Shown piece after piece: positions 27,840 to 36,154 of a DNA stretch of 43,537 nt. The stretch's first letter is position 1; every line of letters begins with the position of its first letter. The notes beneath the pieces are model-generated. The model did no database searches, was not told the origin of the DNA, and saw nothing but the letters and a program-made list of their open reading frames with translations. The DNA is taken from the IMG/VR virus record IMGVR_UViG_3300031539_000091, positions 1 to 43,537 of that record; one strand, given 5' to 3'. The translations under genes and the position numbers were made by a program. Origin of the DNA: a virus.

Positions 27840-27989
27840 ATGTTTGGTTGGATTAAAAGATTATTGAGTGCTGGCGGAGACACAGAATCGGCTAAGCCTG
27901 TTGTAAAGAAAGTAGTCGCGGTTAAAAAAGTTAAGGCAAAGTCTAAAGCTAAGAAGCCGGTTAAAAGAGACAACAGAAACAAGTTCTAA
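27840..27989 (+). CDS. Lysine-rich small protein, 49 aa
   Basis: Starts MFGWIKRLLSAGGDTESAKP with AGGAGA upstream. The tail is a histone-H1-like run of Lys, Ala and Val (VVKKVVAVKKVKAKSKAKK). It is the only plus-strand gene between 11.6 and 43.5 kb. The composition suggests binding to DNA or RNA, perhaps as an internal head protein (inference). The amphipathic N-terminus could touch membranes. It overlaps the convergent 27986-28288 gene by 4 nt. Confidence 0.65.
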   Translation: MFGWIKRLLSAGGDTESAKPVVKKVVAVKKVKAKSKAKKPVKRDNRNKF

Positions 27990-28288
27990 ATATTTGACTG
28001 TAGCAATAATCTAGTGTAGCCAAATGTATCAATTATCAACATTGACATGTTTAGCAGTGATAACCCAAAACTTCCCCTACTTCTAGCACATAGAAACAAA
28101 ATAAAGACGGCACTGATCCATAATGGATACAGTAAATACATAGGTGGAATTGGTACGGTAAATGCAAATATTGTAGCAGTAAGTATCGTCACTGCGCACC
28201 CGTAGGATTCGCCTAGTAGACGTATTGGATTTGATATGTAATCAAGTTTGATCCAAGCAATCGTCTCAATTATTTTTTTGGCTATCAT
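27986..28288 (-). CDS. Small multi-span membrane protein, 100 aa
   Basis: Hydrophobic stretches AVTILTATIFAFTVPIPPMY, LLYPLWISAVFILFL and LSLLNMSMLIIDTFGYTRLL suggest three membrane spans after an amphipathic start. The closing FGYTRLL is reminiscent of PnuC-like or small phage membrane proteins, but it is too short for a transporter. Overlaps the sulfotransferase gene by 23 nt. Confidence 0.6.
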   Translation of the reverse strand: MIAKKIIETIAWIKLDYISNPIRLLGESYGCAVTILTATIFAFTVPIPPMYLLYPLWISAVFILFLCARSRGSFGLSLLNMSMLIIDTFGYTRLLLQSNI

Positions 28289-29063
28289 ATATCTCTCTTA
28301 TCTTATCTATATTTGAAAAGAATCGTTCTTTGTTGCCATACTGTTGTTTAACTGGAAACGATTCGATGTCTTTTCTTGTTAGTATAGGCTCAAGTCCTAA
28401 GTTACTTAACAATATATTAGGATTTCTAAACGGAATGTCTTCAAAGTAAATTACATTCGTCTTCTTAGTAATAAGAGAATCATCTTCTTTAATCATCTTC
28501 ATAAAACGTGCCACTTCTAATAGTTGAGCAGTGATTGATTTTTGTTTTACTTTGTGCAACTTTTTTCCTCGGTATATAACATAACTTTTTGTATGGCCAC
28601 TCAATAAATAGCTGAGTAACTGTTCCCAAGTGTCTCGTCTTTTTAGAAAAATGTGTGGATACGATAATACTAACTTGCGTGATTCTGCTGTTAACTCCTG
28701 TGGATGTTGCTTTATGAGGATTTTTGATTTAGTTGCTCGTAATACTTTTATCTTGTGTTTAGTTTCCTCTGATGGTTTTAAATTCCGAGGTTCGTATATA
28801 CAGTTTGCATGAATTAGCCCGTTTTTATCTAAGACTGGAAGTTGATAGAACCTCCCAGGCACATGAACTTGATAATGGAACCATCTGCCGTCCGGCATTA
28901 TTTCGTGATAAGCTTCCTGACTAAAATATCCATCATAGTAAAACTGAAAATCATGCTTCCTTTGCAAATAAAAATACAATACTTTGCCAAACCAAGTTGA
29001 GCCTGATCTAGGAGAACCGAGGATAGTGAATAGTTTTTTGTTACAGGCTAGAATCTTTTCCAT
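28266..29063 (-). CDS. Sulfotransferase-like protein, 265 aa
   Basis: FTILGSPRSGSTWFGKVLY near the start is the 5'-phosphosulfate-binding loop of PAPS-dependent sulfotransferases (SPRSGSTW at 17-24). IFLKRRDTWEQLLSYLLSG matches the 3'-phosphate-binding RxxxxxxxS segment. Such enzymes move sulfate from PAPS onto sugars, lipids or tyrosine. It overlaps the tail-fibre stop by 16 nt, so modification of a fibre glycan or host surface sugar is attractive (inference). Confidence 0.8.
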   Translation of the reverse strand: MEKILACNKKLFTILGSPRSGSTWFGKVLYFYLQRKHDFQFYYDGYFSQEAYHEIMPDGRWFHYQVHVPGRFYQLPVLDKNGLIHANCIYEPRNLKPSEETKHKIKVLRATKSKILIKQHPQELTAESRKLVLSYPHIFLKRRDTWEQLLSYLLSGHTKSYVIYRGKKLHKVKQKSITAQLLEVARFMKMIKEDDSLITKKTNVIYFEDIPFRNPNILLSNLGLEPILTRKDIESFPVKQQYGNKERFFSNIDKIREIYDSQKNN

Positions 29064-30388
29064 CTAGTGCCACCTAGACATTGCCACCCCGTTGTTGGTA
29101 TAGCAATAGGATTAGTATTGAAAACAATATCTCCTGTATTACCTTTGTGGCCAGGTTCAGTGCTGCTAACGGAAATCTTCATCGACGCAATTGTTAGGTC
29201 ATCAACATTTACAGTACCATCGGCACCAAGCACAATGTTGTTTTTATTATGTGCGCCAAGCACTAAATTATTATTCCTATCCGTGCCAATATATGCAGTA
29301 TTTTTATAGGCCTTTCTAACTACAACCTCAGTTTCCTGATCCCATACAGTCAATGGAGCGACTGGTTTAATTGTATTAATTCCTAGCTTACCTTTTACAA
29401 TAGATATAGTATCGGCAAATATTGAATCACCAACCACCTTTAAATCTCTTAACAGTCCAACTTTCTCTAGCTTACTGTTAGTAATTGTGCTAGCTAATGC
29501 ATGGTCCTCAAGCAATGGTTCTCCGTCTACTACTAGATTCTTAATATCTAACTTTCTAGTTTGCAATTCTGCTGCAAGGATATCAATAATGTAATCAGTT
29601 TTATCGTCAAATATCCGTTTGATAATTACGTTAGATAATGTCTTTTCGGCATTCTCTTTTAGGTCTAGTTCATTTACTACTGTTAACTTATCTTTAACTT
29701 CGATATCACTTGCTACCAATTTATTTTCTATAATTGTGGTATCATCAGTAATAGTAAGTTGGCAATTTTTTGATAAGTCCTGTATACCAGTGCTGTTAAA
29801 ATCTCTAATCGTTCCGCCTCGGATAAAGTCGCCGGTAAACCTAGCACCTGAGAAATTGATATACTTATGACTTAACGATTGTTCGTGCAGTAGGTTATTC
29901 TTCTTTGGATCTTTGAATAATTTAATAATGTAATGTGTGATTGTTGGGACAATATCTAATTTACTAAGATGTTCCTCAATTTTTGTTTTAATAAGGTCTT
30001 CTATGGAAGCTGTTGAGGATTTGTGTATATTTAAATTGCCTTTAAGGGTTAAATCACCATCGATCTGCAATGAGCCATTTATCCTAGCAGCATTAGTTAG
30101 TAGAGTATTTTCAACAATAGTAAAGTCATCACTAACAGTTAATTGGCAATTAGTTGCTTTATCCTGTATTCCTGTGCTGTTAAAGTCTTTGATTAAGCCG
30201 CTAGATATGTTGTCGCCACTAAGCTTTACGCCAGTGAAATCTATAAACTTGTGATTAATACCGTGCTGTCTGATTAAACCGTTGCTTTCTAGGTCACCCA
30301 GGACAGCTCTTACTCGATTACTAATCTCCTTGTCGATTTCAGTTTTTAGGATCCCGACAATTAGATCCTCTATTTGTTTTCCATCCAT
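29048..30388 (-). CDS. Tail-fibre or baseplate-associated structural protein, 446 aa
   Basis: Two ~65-residue repeats (about 44-110 and 172-235) share INHKFIDFTG / LSHKYINFSG, DFNSTGIQD and NCQLT, showing internal duplication. The C-terminal part has the fibre-like patterns KLGINTIKPVAPLTVWDQE, NNLVLGAHNKNNIVLGADGT and TGWQCLGGTRWKRF. These are typical of fibre proteins of T4-like marine phages. Probably involved in host binding. It is flanked by sulfotransferase and methyltransferase genes. Confidence 0.8.
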   Translation of the reverse strand: MDGKQIEDLIVGILKTEIDKEISNRVRAVLGDLESNGLIRQHGINHKFIDFTGVKLSGDNISSGLIKDFNSTGIQDKATNCQLTVSDDFTIVENTLLTNAARINGSLQIDGDLTLKGNLNIHKSSTASIEDLIKTKIEEHLSKLDIVPTITHYIIKLFKDPKKNNLLHEQSLSHKYINFSGARFTGDFIRGGTIRDFNSTGIQDLSKNCQLTITDDTTIIENKLVASDIEVKDKLTVVNELDLKENAEKTLSNVIIKRIFDDKTDYIIDILAAELQTRKLDIKNLVVDGEPLLEDHALASTITNSKLEKVGLLRDLKVVGDSIFADTISIVKGKLGINTIKPVAPLTVWDQETEVVVRKAYKNTAYIGTDRNNNLVLGAHNKNNIVLGADGTVNVDDLTIASMKISVSSTEPGHKGNTGDIVFNTNPIAIPTTGWQCLGGTRWKRF

Positions 30389-30389
30389 A

Positions 30390-31079
30390 TTAAAAATCGA
30401 TAGTTATGATATGCTCATAATTTTTCTTCAACATCCCCTTATACATCATGTTTTTTTGAAACAAGAACTTAATTGATTTATTATTTTCAGCTTGCCTAGC
30501 CAACTGTTTAAAATACATCGACCTTCTACCCACAGGACCGAAAATAGTTAAGTTATCATTGTGGTCGATCTTGTATACTTTAGTTAAGAAGTGATTTCTG
30601 CCCTTAGTATGTTTTTCTAAGTATGTAGTATATCCTTCTTTAGTTTTATAACCCTGCGGGTCACTGTAGTCCTTAGTGTTCTCGGACATATTTTTGTAGT
30701 CGCTTAAAGTTACAATTAAGACTGCCTTAGTAAGATCGCATACAGTATTAAGAAGATCTTTTTGGGCAGTTTCGTCGGATGCAAATGTAATATATTCGTC
30801 TAGTGCGAGAACCGCATCGTACCTAATGTTAATATCAAACGGAACAAATGGTGGTCCCATCTCTTCGCTTGAATCTAGTAGTGAAATGTCGTAGCCTTCT
30901 TTTTGTAATCCTAATGCAACTGGATTGTATCCCGTGCATAAGACGGTTTTAATATCATTATAGCCGCGTAGGATTTTTAAAAAGTTCTCAGTTTTTCTAG
31001 CGATTAAGTCTTCGGTTTTAATTAGCTCGTTGAATGCCGAGACTACAGCCTTGTTATATATTTGAAAGTCATTATTCAT
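30390..31079 (-). CDS. SAM-dependent methyltransferase-fold protein, 229 aa
   Basis: VLCTGYNPVALGLQKEGYDI then SLLDSS resembles motif I-II of class I methyltransferases, although the usual GxGxG is degenerate. YDAVLALDEYITFA and AVLIVTLSDYKN fit later strands. It stands 1 bp from the tail-fibre gene, suggesting shared late expression and maybe fibre modification. Activity uncertain because of the degenerate motif. Confidence 0.65.
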   Translation of the reverse strand: MNNDFQIYNKAVVSAFNELIKTEDLIARKTENFLKILRGYNDIKTVLCTGYNPVALGLQKEGYDISLLDSSEEMGPPFVPFDINIRYDAVLALDEYITFASDETAQKDLLNTVCDLTKAVLIVTLSDYKNMSENTKDYSDPQGYKTKEGYTTYLEKHTKGRNHFLTKVYKIDHNDNLTIFGPVGRRSMYFKQLARQAENNKSIKFLFQKNMMYKGMLKKNYEHIITIDF

Positions 31080-31100
31080 AGAAGTGCCTTATGTACTAAT

Positions 31101-31676
31101 TTATTTAGTATTATTGATGATGTCCTGAATAATCTTAATGACGTGATCATTCTGTAATACTTCACTGTGGTTGTCTACAACATCAATGTAATTTACACCC
31201 TCTAGTCTCATCTGGCTATACTTGGTAATTAGCCCATCGTTAGGCTCTAATGTATAAGAGGTGTGCGTAGTAGTGCAAACGACCTGGTGCCAATTTGGAT
31301 GCATAGTAAGCTTTTGTAAACCTCTTATCACAGGACTTGAGACGCACGAATCAACCCACAATACATTTCCAGGAAAAAATAATTTTAGTATTGAGCTAAT
31401 AGAACTGCCGCCGTAGGGCGCAGCTAACGTTACCCCACCCTTTACATTGCTTAACAATGCCTGTAAGTAATAAGCGTAAACACCACCCATGCTATGAGCA
31501 ATAAAGAAAATAGATTTTTTGTTTGCTAGTTGTTCTTCTTGTTGTTCTAGATTTTTTTGAAAGCTGACAGAACTATCAAATTCGATAAATGTTTTAGGAT
31601 ACCCGTCAAAGAATAGTTTAGCATAGTTCCAGCTGCTGGAACTGCTGTTAGCCCCGTGGATAAAAACCAATTCCAT
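31101..31676 (-). CDS. Alpha/beta hydrolase (lipase/esterase-like), 191 aa
   Basis: LVFIHGANSSSSSWNYAK supplies the oxyanion HG motif and IAHSMGGVYAYY the nucleophile elbow (S62). The His is likely H170 in VVDNHSEVLQND. Short for the family (usually 230-300 aa), with no signal peptide or cap domain seen. It could de-esterify host surface lipids or polysaccharide, or the fibre glycans (inference). The upstream gap has AATAAATA and a hairpin. Confidence 0.8.
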   Translation of the reverse strand: MELVFIHGANSSSSSWNYAKLFFDGYPKTFIEFDSSVSFQKNLEQQEEQLANKKSIFFIAHSMGGVYAYYLQALLSNVKGGVTLAAPYGGSSISSILKLFFPGNVLWVDSCVSSPVIRGLQKLTMHPNWHQVVCTTTHTSYTLEPNDGLITKYSQMRLEGVNYIDVVDNHSEVLQNDHVIKIIQDIINNTK

Positions 31677-31696
31677 CGAGGCATTTAAATAACGTT

Positions 31697-31717
31697 AATA
31701 GTATGTTGCATACTATT
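31697..31717 (-). other. 9-bp hairpin in the leader of the hydrolase gene
   Basis: AATAGTATG and CATACTATT surround a 3-nt loop. On the minus strand it begins at the edge of the AATAAATA at 31724-31717, so it would form the very 5' end of a late transcript. No T-run follows, so it is not a terminator. Confidence 0.6.
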
Positions 31718-31724
31718 ATTTATT
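31717..31724 (-). promoter_or_regulatory. T4-type late promoter candidate (AATAAATA)
   Basis: Immediately precedes the 31697-31717 hairpin and the alpha/beta hydrolase gene. Confidence 0.45.
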
Positions 31725-31729
31725 TTAGA

Positions 31730-32986
31730 TTAACTTAATGAAGTATTTCTGGTGTTCCCATAATGTACTATTTTAACTTCAGGAATAAAATCAAGCGGCA
31801 ACTCTCTCCACGGATCAACAATCACACTACCGGGCATTATTTTCGTATAAAGTTTGTAATCGTTTGCTACCACAACTCCTGTTCCTGCGTAGGTAGTTTT
31901 AGGACTATGTGCCATTAATACTACACCTTTGATTCCGGTTGGCACTCCCGATTCAGTTAGCGGATCAATATACTGCACAGTTTTTCCTAACTTGCTTATA
32001 TAGTGGCCAACTAATAAACTATAACTTCCGTCAACAAAATCTACTAATGGTTTATATGCTTTGCCGTGTATGAAAATATTTAGATGGGTGCTATCTGCAA
32101 TATCTACTAATTTTTTTGCTAGGTTCTTTGCTTGCAGATCCCGAGAATCCATTAAGGCGCCAAACAAATCATATCCCAAGTCTAGTTCATTACTTAACCA
32201 TCTCAATGCAATATTATCCCTTGGGTGGCATGCTCCGGCATCACCCAATCCTGCTCTCATATAGCGTGGCCCCATTATTCGTTGTGTGCTGCTTTTTAAT
32301 GCATCGGTTACAACGTCTACATTAATGTTTCCGTTCTTTTCTGCAACATCTAGTATCATGTTTACTAATCCGATCTTAGCAGAAATAAATGTATTGTAGA
32401 AAATCTTAATACATTCAGCTTCATCCCATGTACCTATAATCATGCGAGGATCATTTTTCATTAACGGCTTATAGAAATCGGTTAGTAACGCAGCATCACC
32501 AGTTTCGCTTCCGTCGTCAGTGCCAATAATTAACATCTCAGGATTAACCATATCCCATTCTACCGATCCCATTGCAATAAGGTATGGATTGTATATGAAT
32601 CTGCAATTAGTTAATAACGGCATTAAGTGCCGACGAACTGTTCCTGGAAGTACAGTACTAATCAACACTACTAACTGATTTTTATTGAGGTTAGGATTGA
32701 TTTTATTGAATACGTCTTGTACAATACTGTAATCAAAATTCTTAGGTGGCAAATCTGTAATAGGAGTCTCGCCACCATATTCTTTACTGTGTGGTGTGGG
32801 TACAGAAACAAATATAATGTCTCTATCTTTTACAGCATCAACAATATCATACACCATCGAAAAGTTTTTAGGTGTTCTTGTGCTAGTATCAAACCCAACG
32901 ACATCATATTGTTCAGCTACTACTTCTGCGCACGGTTGTCCTAATTTTCCTACACCGATGAAACATATTTTTGGTTTTTTGGTCAT
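31730..32986 (-). CDS. UDP-glucose/GDP-mannose dehydrogenase family, 418 aa
   Basis: ICFIGVGKLGQPCAEVVAEQ is the NAD-binding GxGxxG. ISTVLPGTVRRHLMP matches the dimer/central domain. GDAGACHPRDNIA carries the catalytic Cys (C253) in the GxCxPxD context. This family oxidises a nucleotide-sugar C6 alcohol to a uronic acid. The length is typical. It overlaps the glycosyltransferase stop as ATGA, so the two may build or attach an acidic sugar on phage or host surface. Confidence 0.88.
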   Translation of the reverse strand: MTKKPKICFIGVGKLGQPCAEVVAEQYDVVGFDTSTRTPKNFSMVYDIVDAVKDRDIIFVSVPTPHSKEYGGETPITDLPPKNFDYSIVQDVFNKINPNLNKNQLVVLISTVLPGTVRRHLMPLLTNCRFIYNPYLIAMGSVEWDMVNPEMLIIGTDDGSETGDAALLTDFYKPLMKNDPRMIIGTWDEAECIKIFYNTFISAKIGLVNMILDVAEKNGNINVDVVTDALKSSTQRIMGPRYMRAGLGDAGACHPRDNIALRWLSNELDLGYDLFGALMDSRDLQAKNLAKKLVDIADSTHLNIFIHGKAYKPLVDFVDGSYSLLVGHYISKLGKTVQYIDPLTESGVPTGIKGVVLMAHSPKTTYAGTGVVVANDYKLYTKIMPGSVIVDPWRELPLDFIPEVKIVHYGNTRNTSLS

Positions 32987-33720
32987 GGTAAAATTAATCC
33001 TCTCGCTTTAGCTAAGTGTTTTGTTACCTTCATCGAGTCTCTCCAGATAATTGCTTGTATCTCTGGACTATCGATATGCATAGGATTCTTGGGATCACCC
33101 TCCATATAAACACGTTCTTTATACACTTCATCATTGTTGTTGCCTGTAATATCGAATCTATCATGTAAAATGTAGATCGGAACATTAACAAGAAATTGCT
33201 GTACCATTACCCTGTGTCCAACTTCATATATAAAGCGATCAACTTGTGCGTTGGGACTTAGGTAACCTAGCAAATTATACCATGTCCTAGGTACAATAGG
33301 AAATAATGCAAAGGGGTGATTATGATTGCTAACTTGCGCTCGCACTAAGCCGAAGAACCCTTTCATCCTATATAAAAGTTCATCCCAGTTCTCGGTTTCC
33401 ATTGTTGCATCGTCGTTCCAAACGAATAACCATTCTTTAGTACTTACTTCACAAAGTTTATTTAGATATTCGTTCATCCTCGAATAACCAAGGCGCTCAG
33501 AAAAAACAACATCTATTAATTTTGCCTCAGGATATGTTTGTTCAAACTTTGCACGATAATGGTTGTCTAACCAAGTCTTAGTTTCCGTATCATCCGGGTC
33601 TATTGCTAGCAGTATTTCTAAGTCTTTTTGACTTGCTGTCCTACTTACTAGAGAATCTATGGATTTTTCAGCTAGTTCTGGACGTTTTCTTGTTGCCAAT
33701 AATACTGATGTTGAAGACAT
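32983..33720 (-). CDS. Family-2-type (GT-A) glycosyltransferase, 245 aa
   Basis: Start MSSTSVLLATRKRPELAEKS at 33720 with CGGAG upstream. The GT-A fold is indicated by VLLATRKRPE at the N-terminus, EILLAIDPDD and WLFVWNDDATMET, where NDDA plays the DxD metal-binding role. Transfers a sugar from a nucleotide donor to an unknown acceptor. It shares a transcript with the sugar dehydrogenase. Confidence 0.8.
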   Translation of the reverse strand: MSSTSVLLATRKRPELAEKSIDSLVSRTASQKDLEILLAIDPDDTETKTWLDNHYRAKFEQTYPEAKLIDVVFSERLGYSRMNEYLNKLCEVSTKEWLFVWNDDATMETENWDELLYRMKGFFGLVRAQVSNHNHPFALFPIVPRTWYNLLGYLSPNAQVDRFIYEVGHRVMVQQFLVNVPIYILHDRFDITGNNNDEVYKERVYMEGDPKNPMHIDSPEIQAIIWRDSMKVTKHLAKARGLILP

Positions 33721-33765
33721 AATTACTCCGCTGTTCTTGTAATTATGCTTAGGAATTTCAGTCGT

Positions 33766-33792
33766 AAAAAAAGGCACCTAAGTACCTTTTTG
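33766..33792 (-). terminator. Rho-independent terminator
   Basis: AAAAAGGTAC, a 4-nt loop and GTGCCTTTTT form a 10-bp stem with one G.U, continuing into a TTTTTTT run on the minus strand. It ends the transcript of the 33806-34675 gene. Confidence 0.85.
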
Positions 33793-33805
33793 GAAACGTT
33801 TGATA

Positions 33806-34675
33806 TTATCCTTTCCCAGCGGCTTTATCTGAGTACCAATTTTCTAATGCTTCAATATCTGGTCCGGCCGGCGCGGTGAACCCCGGCAAGGGGATCACAA
33901 GCGGATAATCAGATTTAGAATTTTTATCTTTAAGGGGATAGCTTGTTCCGCCGCGGGGGACATAACTGTCCTTGTAGTAAAATTGTTTGCCGCACGAGAA
34001 GCAATGGTTAAGTTCTTCTCTGGCTTTTACCTCTGATCGACAATGGGGGCACAGTGGTTGTACTTCAGTGTTGAAGTCTTGCTTTTCATTTGCTTTCCTC
34101 TTAAAATCATCTTCACTACGAATAGAATATTGTTGTGGGAAAAATACTGAATAGGTAAGCCATATTGTCATTGCGCCGAAAAGGACAAGGCCACCGGTGA
34201 TGAATTCGCCGCCAAATATGATCCTAATAACCCAGCCACTAATTGTTGTTGGGAACGCCCACATACCGTCCGGACCGGTCCAAAACCATACATTAAGTTT
34301 TATCATATAAAAAGTTAACACACCAAGGATGATACTCCATATCACCGTCCAAACCCTTCCAGCTAACGCCTCTGCTTTCTTGTCTTCGTTATATTGTTGT
34401 ATACCGATTTGTTTGGTTAAATACCATTCTTCGCCCTTAATGTCTCTATCTGATAGAGTAATTACTTTAGCCTTAACCGCATTTCCAACATCTAACTCAA
34501 ATTGAGATTCGCTATCAACATTGATTTGTGTATTTCTGACTGTAGGTTGACCTTCCCTAATAGGTTCGTAGAGGAATTTGATTCCGCAGCTAGCGGCAAG
34601 ACACTGCCACTTGTGCTGATCATATTCAGTTGCCCTGTGACTGCATTTGGGGCATGATAGGTTAACTACGCTCAT
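33806..34675 (-). CDS. Membrane protein with two zinc ribbons, 289 aa
   Basis: An N-terminal zinc ribbon (LSCPKCSHRATEYD then WQCLAASC) and a C-terminal one (CPHCRSEVKAREELNHC then SCGKQF) flank three hydrophobic segments (VWTVIWSIILGVLTFYMI, SGWVIRIIFGGEFITGG, LVLFGAMTIWLTYSVFF). Probably an inner-membrane protein with both ribbons facing the cytoplasm. No family recognised. Followed by a strong terminator. Confidence 0.7.
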   Translation of the reverse strand: MSVVNLSCPKCSHRATEYDQHKWQCLAASCGIKFLYEPIREGQPTVRNTQINVDSESQFELDVGNAVKAKVITLSDRDIKGEEWYLTKQIGIQQYNEDKKAEALAGRVWTVIWSIILGVLTFYMIKLNVWFWTGPDGMWAFPTTISGWVIRIIFGGEFITGGLVLFGAMTIWLTYSVFFPQQYSIRSEDDFKRKANEKQDFNTEVQPLCPHCRSEVKAREELNHCFSCGKQFYYKDSYVPRGGTSYPLKDKNSKSDYPLVIPLPGFTAPAGPDIEALENWYSDKAAGKG

Positions 34676-34684
34676 AGCGCTCTC

Positions 34685-34801
34685 CTAGTTAAACAGGAAA
34701 TTCACAAAATGTTGAACCGGATGAAACGTCTTCTCAATCATCGCAGAGACGACCATAATAAGTACACCGTGCCATAGTCCTTTACGGTATTCAGTCATCA
34801 T
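34685..34801 (-). CDS. Small membrane protein, 38 aa
   Basis: MMTEYRKGLWHGVLIMVVSA, then MIEKTFHPVQHFVNFLFN. One short membrane span. GGGAGAGCG precedes the ATG, and the ATGs overlap the exonuclease stop codon, so translation is coupled. Function unknown. Confidence 0.6.
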   Translation of the reverse strand: MMTEYRKGLWHGVLIMVVSAMIEKTFHPVQHFVNFLFN

Positions 34802-35286
34802 CGCTCTCCCTTAACTAACCGTTCGAACGCTTCTACGTTACCCATTGCATCATGTACAGGATGGTGATCGTGCTTAGTAATCCTCAACCTCTTCCAATCC
34901 GATCCTAGCCAAAATGAACCTTTTAGTCCTGCTGCAAAGTCGCCAATGCGCCTCGAAGAATGTCCAAACGGATTGTATCCGATTGTCTTCACAAAGCCAT
35001 CGTTAATCCATTGGTAGTCGTATCCGTTGTTGTCGCTAACGAAGATTGGCCGCCCTTTAAACTTCTTAAGCCATTCCTCAAACTGCTTGAATACTGCCAG
35101 TTCTTGCGCAGGATCTACTACGCCTACGAGTTCTGGAATTGCAGGGTTCTCTTTTGAGGGACGACCTTCCACAATAACGCCGTGGAAGGTTTCCTTAGAA
35201 CGATATTCTACTGCGCCGAATTCTGTTAGTTGACCGAGCCGTGGGCTTAGACCAACTGCCTCACAGTCTACAAATATTAATGACAT
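34798..35286 (-). CDS. DnaQ-like DEDD exonuclease, 162 aa
   Basis: LIFVDCEAVGL carries the Exo I pair D7/E9. NNGYDYQWIND fits Exo II. HHPVHDAMGNVEAF gives the Exo III H-x4-D type ending. A 3'-5' exonuclease acting on DNA or RNA. Short, like stand-alone epsilon or oligoribonuclease-type proteins. It overlaps the small membrane gene downstream. Confidence 0.85.
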   Translation of the reverse strand: MSLIFVDCEAVGLSPRLGQLTEFGAVEYRSKETFHGVIVEGRPSKENPAIPELVGVVDPAQELAVFKQFEEWLKKFKGRPIFVSDNNGYDYQWINDGFVKTIGYNPFGHSSRRIGDFAAGLKGSFWLGSDWKRLRITKHDHHPVHDAMGNVEAFERLVKGER

Positions 35287-35508
35287 TTACTCGACTTCGG
35301 TGTTGTCTTTGGGTTCGACAACAGGAGCCGCAACAGTTTTGCGGTCATCGTCACGACCACGCTTGCGGCTGTTCTTGTAGTTCTGCTCGTCTAGCTCTGC
35401 CTGGAACATAGTGCGAACATAATGGCCTCGATCATGCGGATCGAGAATATGTCCGGCTACTCGCTTAACTTCCTGCGACAGAGTAATTGTTTGCCTTTTA
35501 ATTTTCAT
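35287..35508 (-). CDS. Small charged protein, 73 aa
   Basis: MKIKRQTITLSQEVKRVAGH, then NYKNSRKRGRDDDRKT. Basic centre with an acidic Pro/Val tail. The first part resembles a ribbon-helix-helix strand followed by helices, but the match is weak. It abuts the exonuclease start by 1 bp. Confidence 0.6.
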   Translation of the reverse strand: MKIKRQTITLSQEVKRVAGHILDPHDRGHYVRTMFQAELDEQNYKNSRKRGRDDDRKTVAAPVVEPKDNTEVE

Positions 35509-35525
35509 TGCTATTCCTATTCCTA

Positions 35526-35732
35526 TTAGTTAAAGATTGGCCAAACTTCCCATTGGCCACAAGTAGCATGTGGCTCTTTTTGGATGCGATTAAACCCGCC
35601 ACCCAAACATTCACCTTTCTGCTCGCTTTCGAAGATTGCTACTGCACGAATAGAATCGGTTCCTCGTCCGCCACCCCATTTAGCACAGGTGGCACATATT
35701 CTCATGCTTGAGGTAACTTGGTTTCTGGACAT
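35526..35732 (-). CDS. Small Cys-rich protein, 68 aa
   Basis: Start MSRNQVTSSMRICATCAKWG at 35732, right after the lipoprotein stop. Four Cys (ICATC, GECLG, ATCGQW) suggest one zinc site. Follows the lipoprotein gene on the same transcript. Function unknown. Confidence 0.6.
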   Translation of the reverse strand: MSRNQVTSSMRICATCAKWGGGRGTDSIRAVAIFESEQKGECLGGGFNRIQKEPHATCGQWEVWPIFN

Positions 35733-35733
35733 A

Positions 35734-36123
35734 TTAGTAGCCTCGACGTCCACGGTGATATGCTTCACGTTCAGCGCGCCGCTGCGCTTCGCGCGCACGG
35801 TCGGCCCTGCCACGTGCATAGGCAGCGTCAACTCCGGCGTTTTGTTCTAGGCCATAATAACCCGGGGCCTGCGTACCGACACGAAGATCCTCACCTTCAT
35901 CCAGTGCTCTGCCGTTCTCGTTGCCGATGAGGCCACCGATAACAGCACCGACCGCAGTAGCGATAATCTGCCCACTGCCGCCGCCAACCAAACTACCCAA
36001 CGCGCCGCCGATTGCTGCGCCGGTTACAGTGTGGACGGCTTCGTGCTGACGGTTTTGATATGTTGCGCAGCCACTTGTAGCCAAAAGCGTAGCAACTGCA
36101 ATCAAAGCCAATGTCTTTTTCAT
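35734..36123 (-). CDS. Glycine-zipper lipoprotein, 129 aa
   Basis: MKKTLALIAVATLLATSGCA is a lipoprotein signal peptide with lipobox ending at Cys19. A 2TM glycine-zipper domain follows (GAAIGGALGSLVGGGSGQII then GAVIGGLIGNENGRALDEG), as in SlyB/OmpA-like outer-membrane lipoproteins. The C-terminus is rich in Arg and Ala. It would go to the outer membrane of the infected cell. Its GC-rich codons hint at acquisition from a bacterial host. Driven by a perfect consensus promoter and an AAGGA ribosome site. Confidence 0.85.
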   Translation of the reverse strand: MKKTLALIAVATLLATSGCATYQNRQHEAVHTVTGAAIGGALGSLVGGGSGQIIATAVGAVIGGLIGNENGRALDEGEDLRVGTQAPGYYGLEQNAGVDAAYARGRADRAREAQRRAEREAYHRGRRGY

Positions 36124-36154
36124 AGTGTATTCCTTAAAATGGTATTCAACTGCT

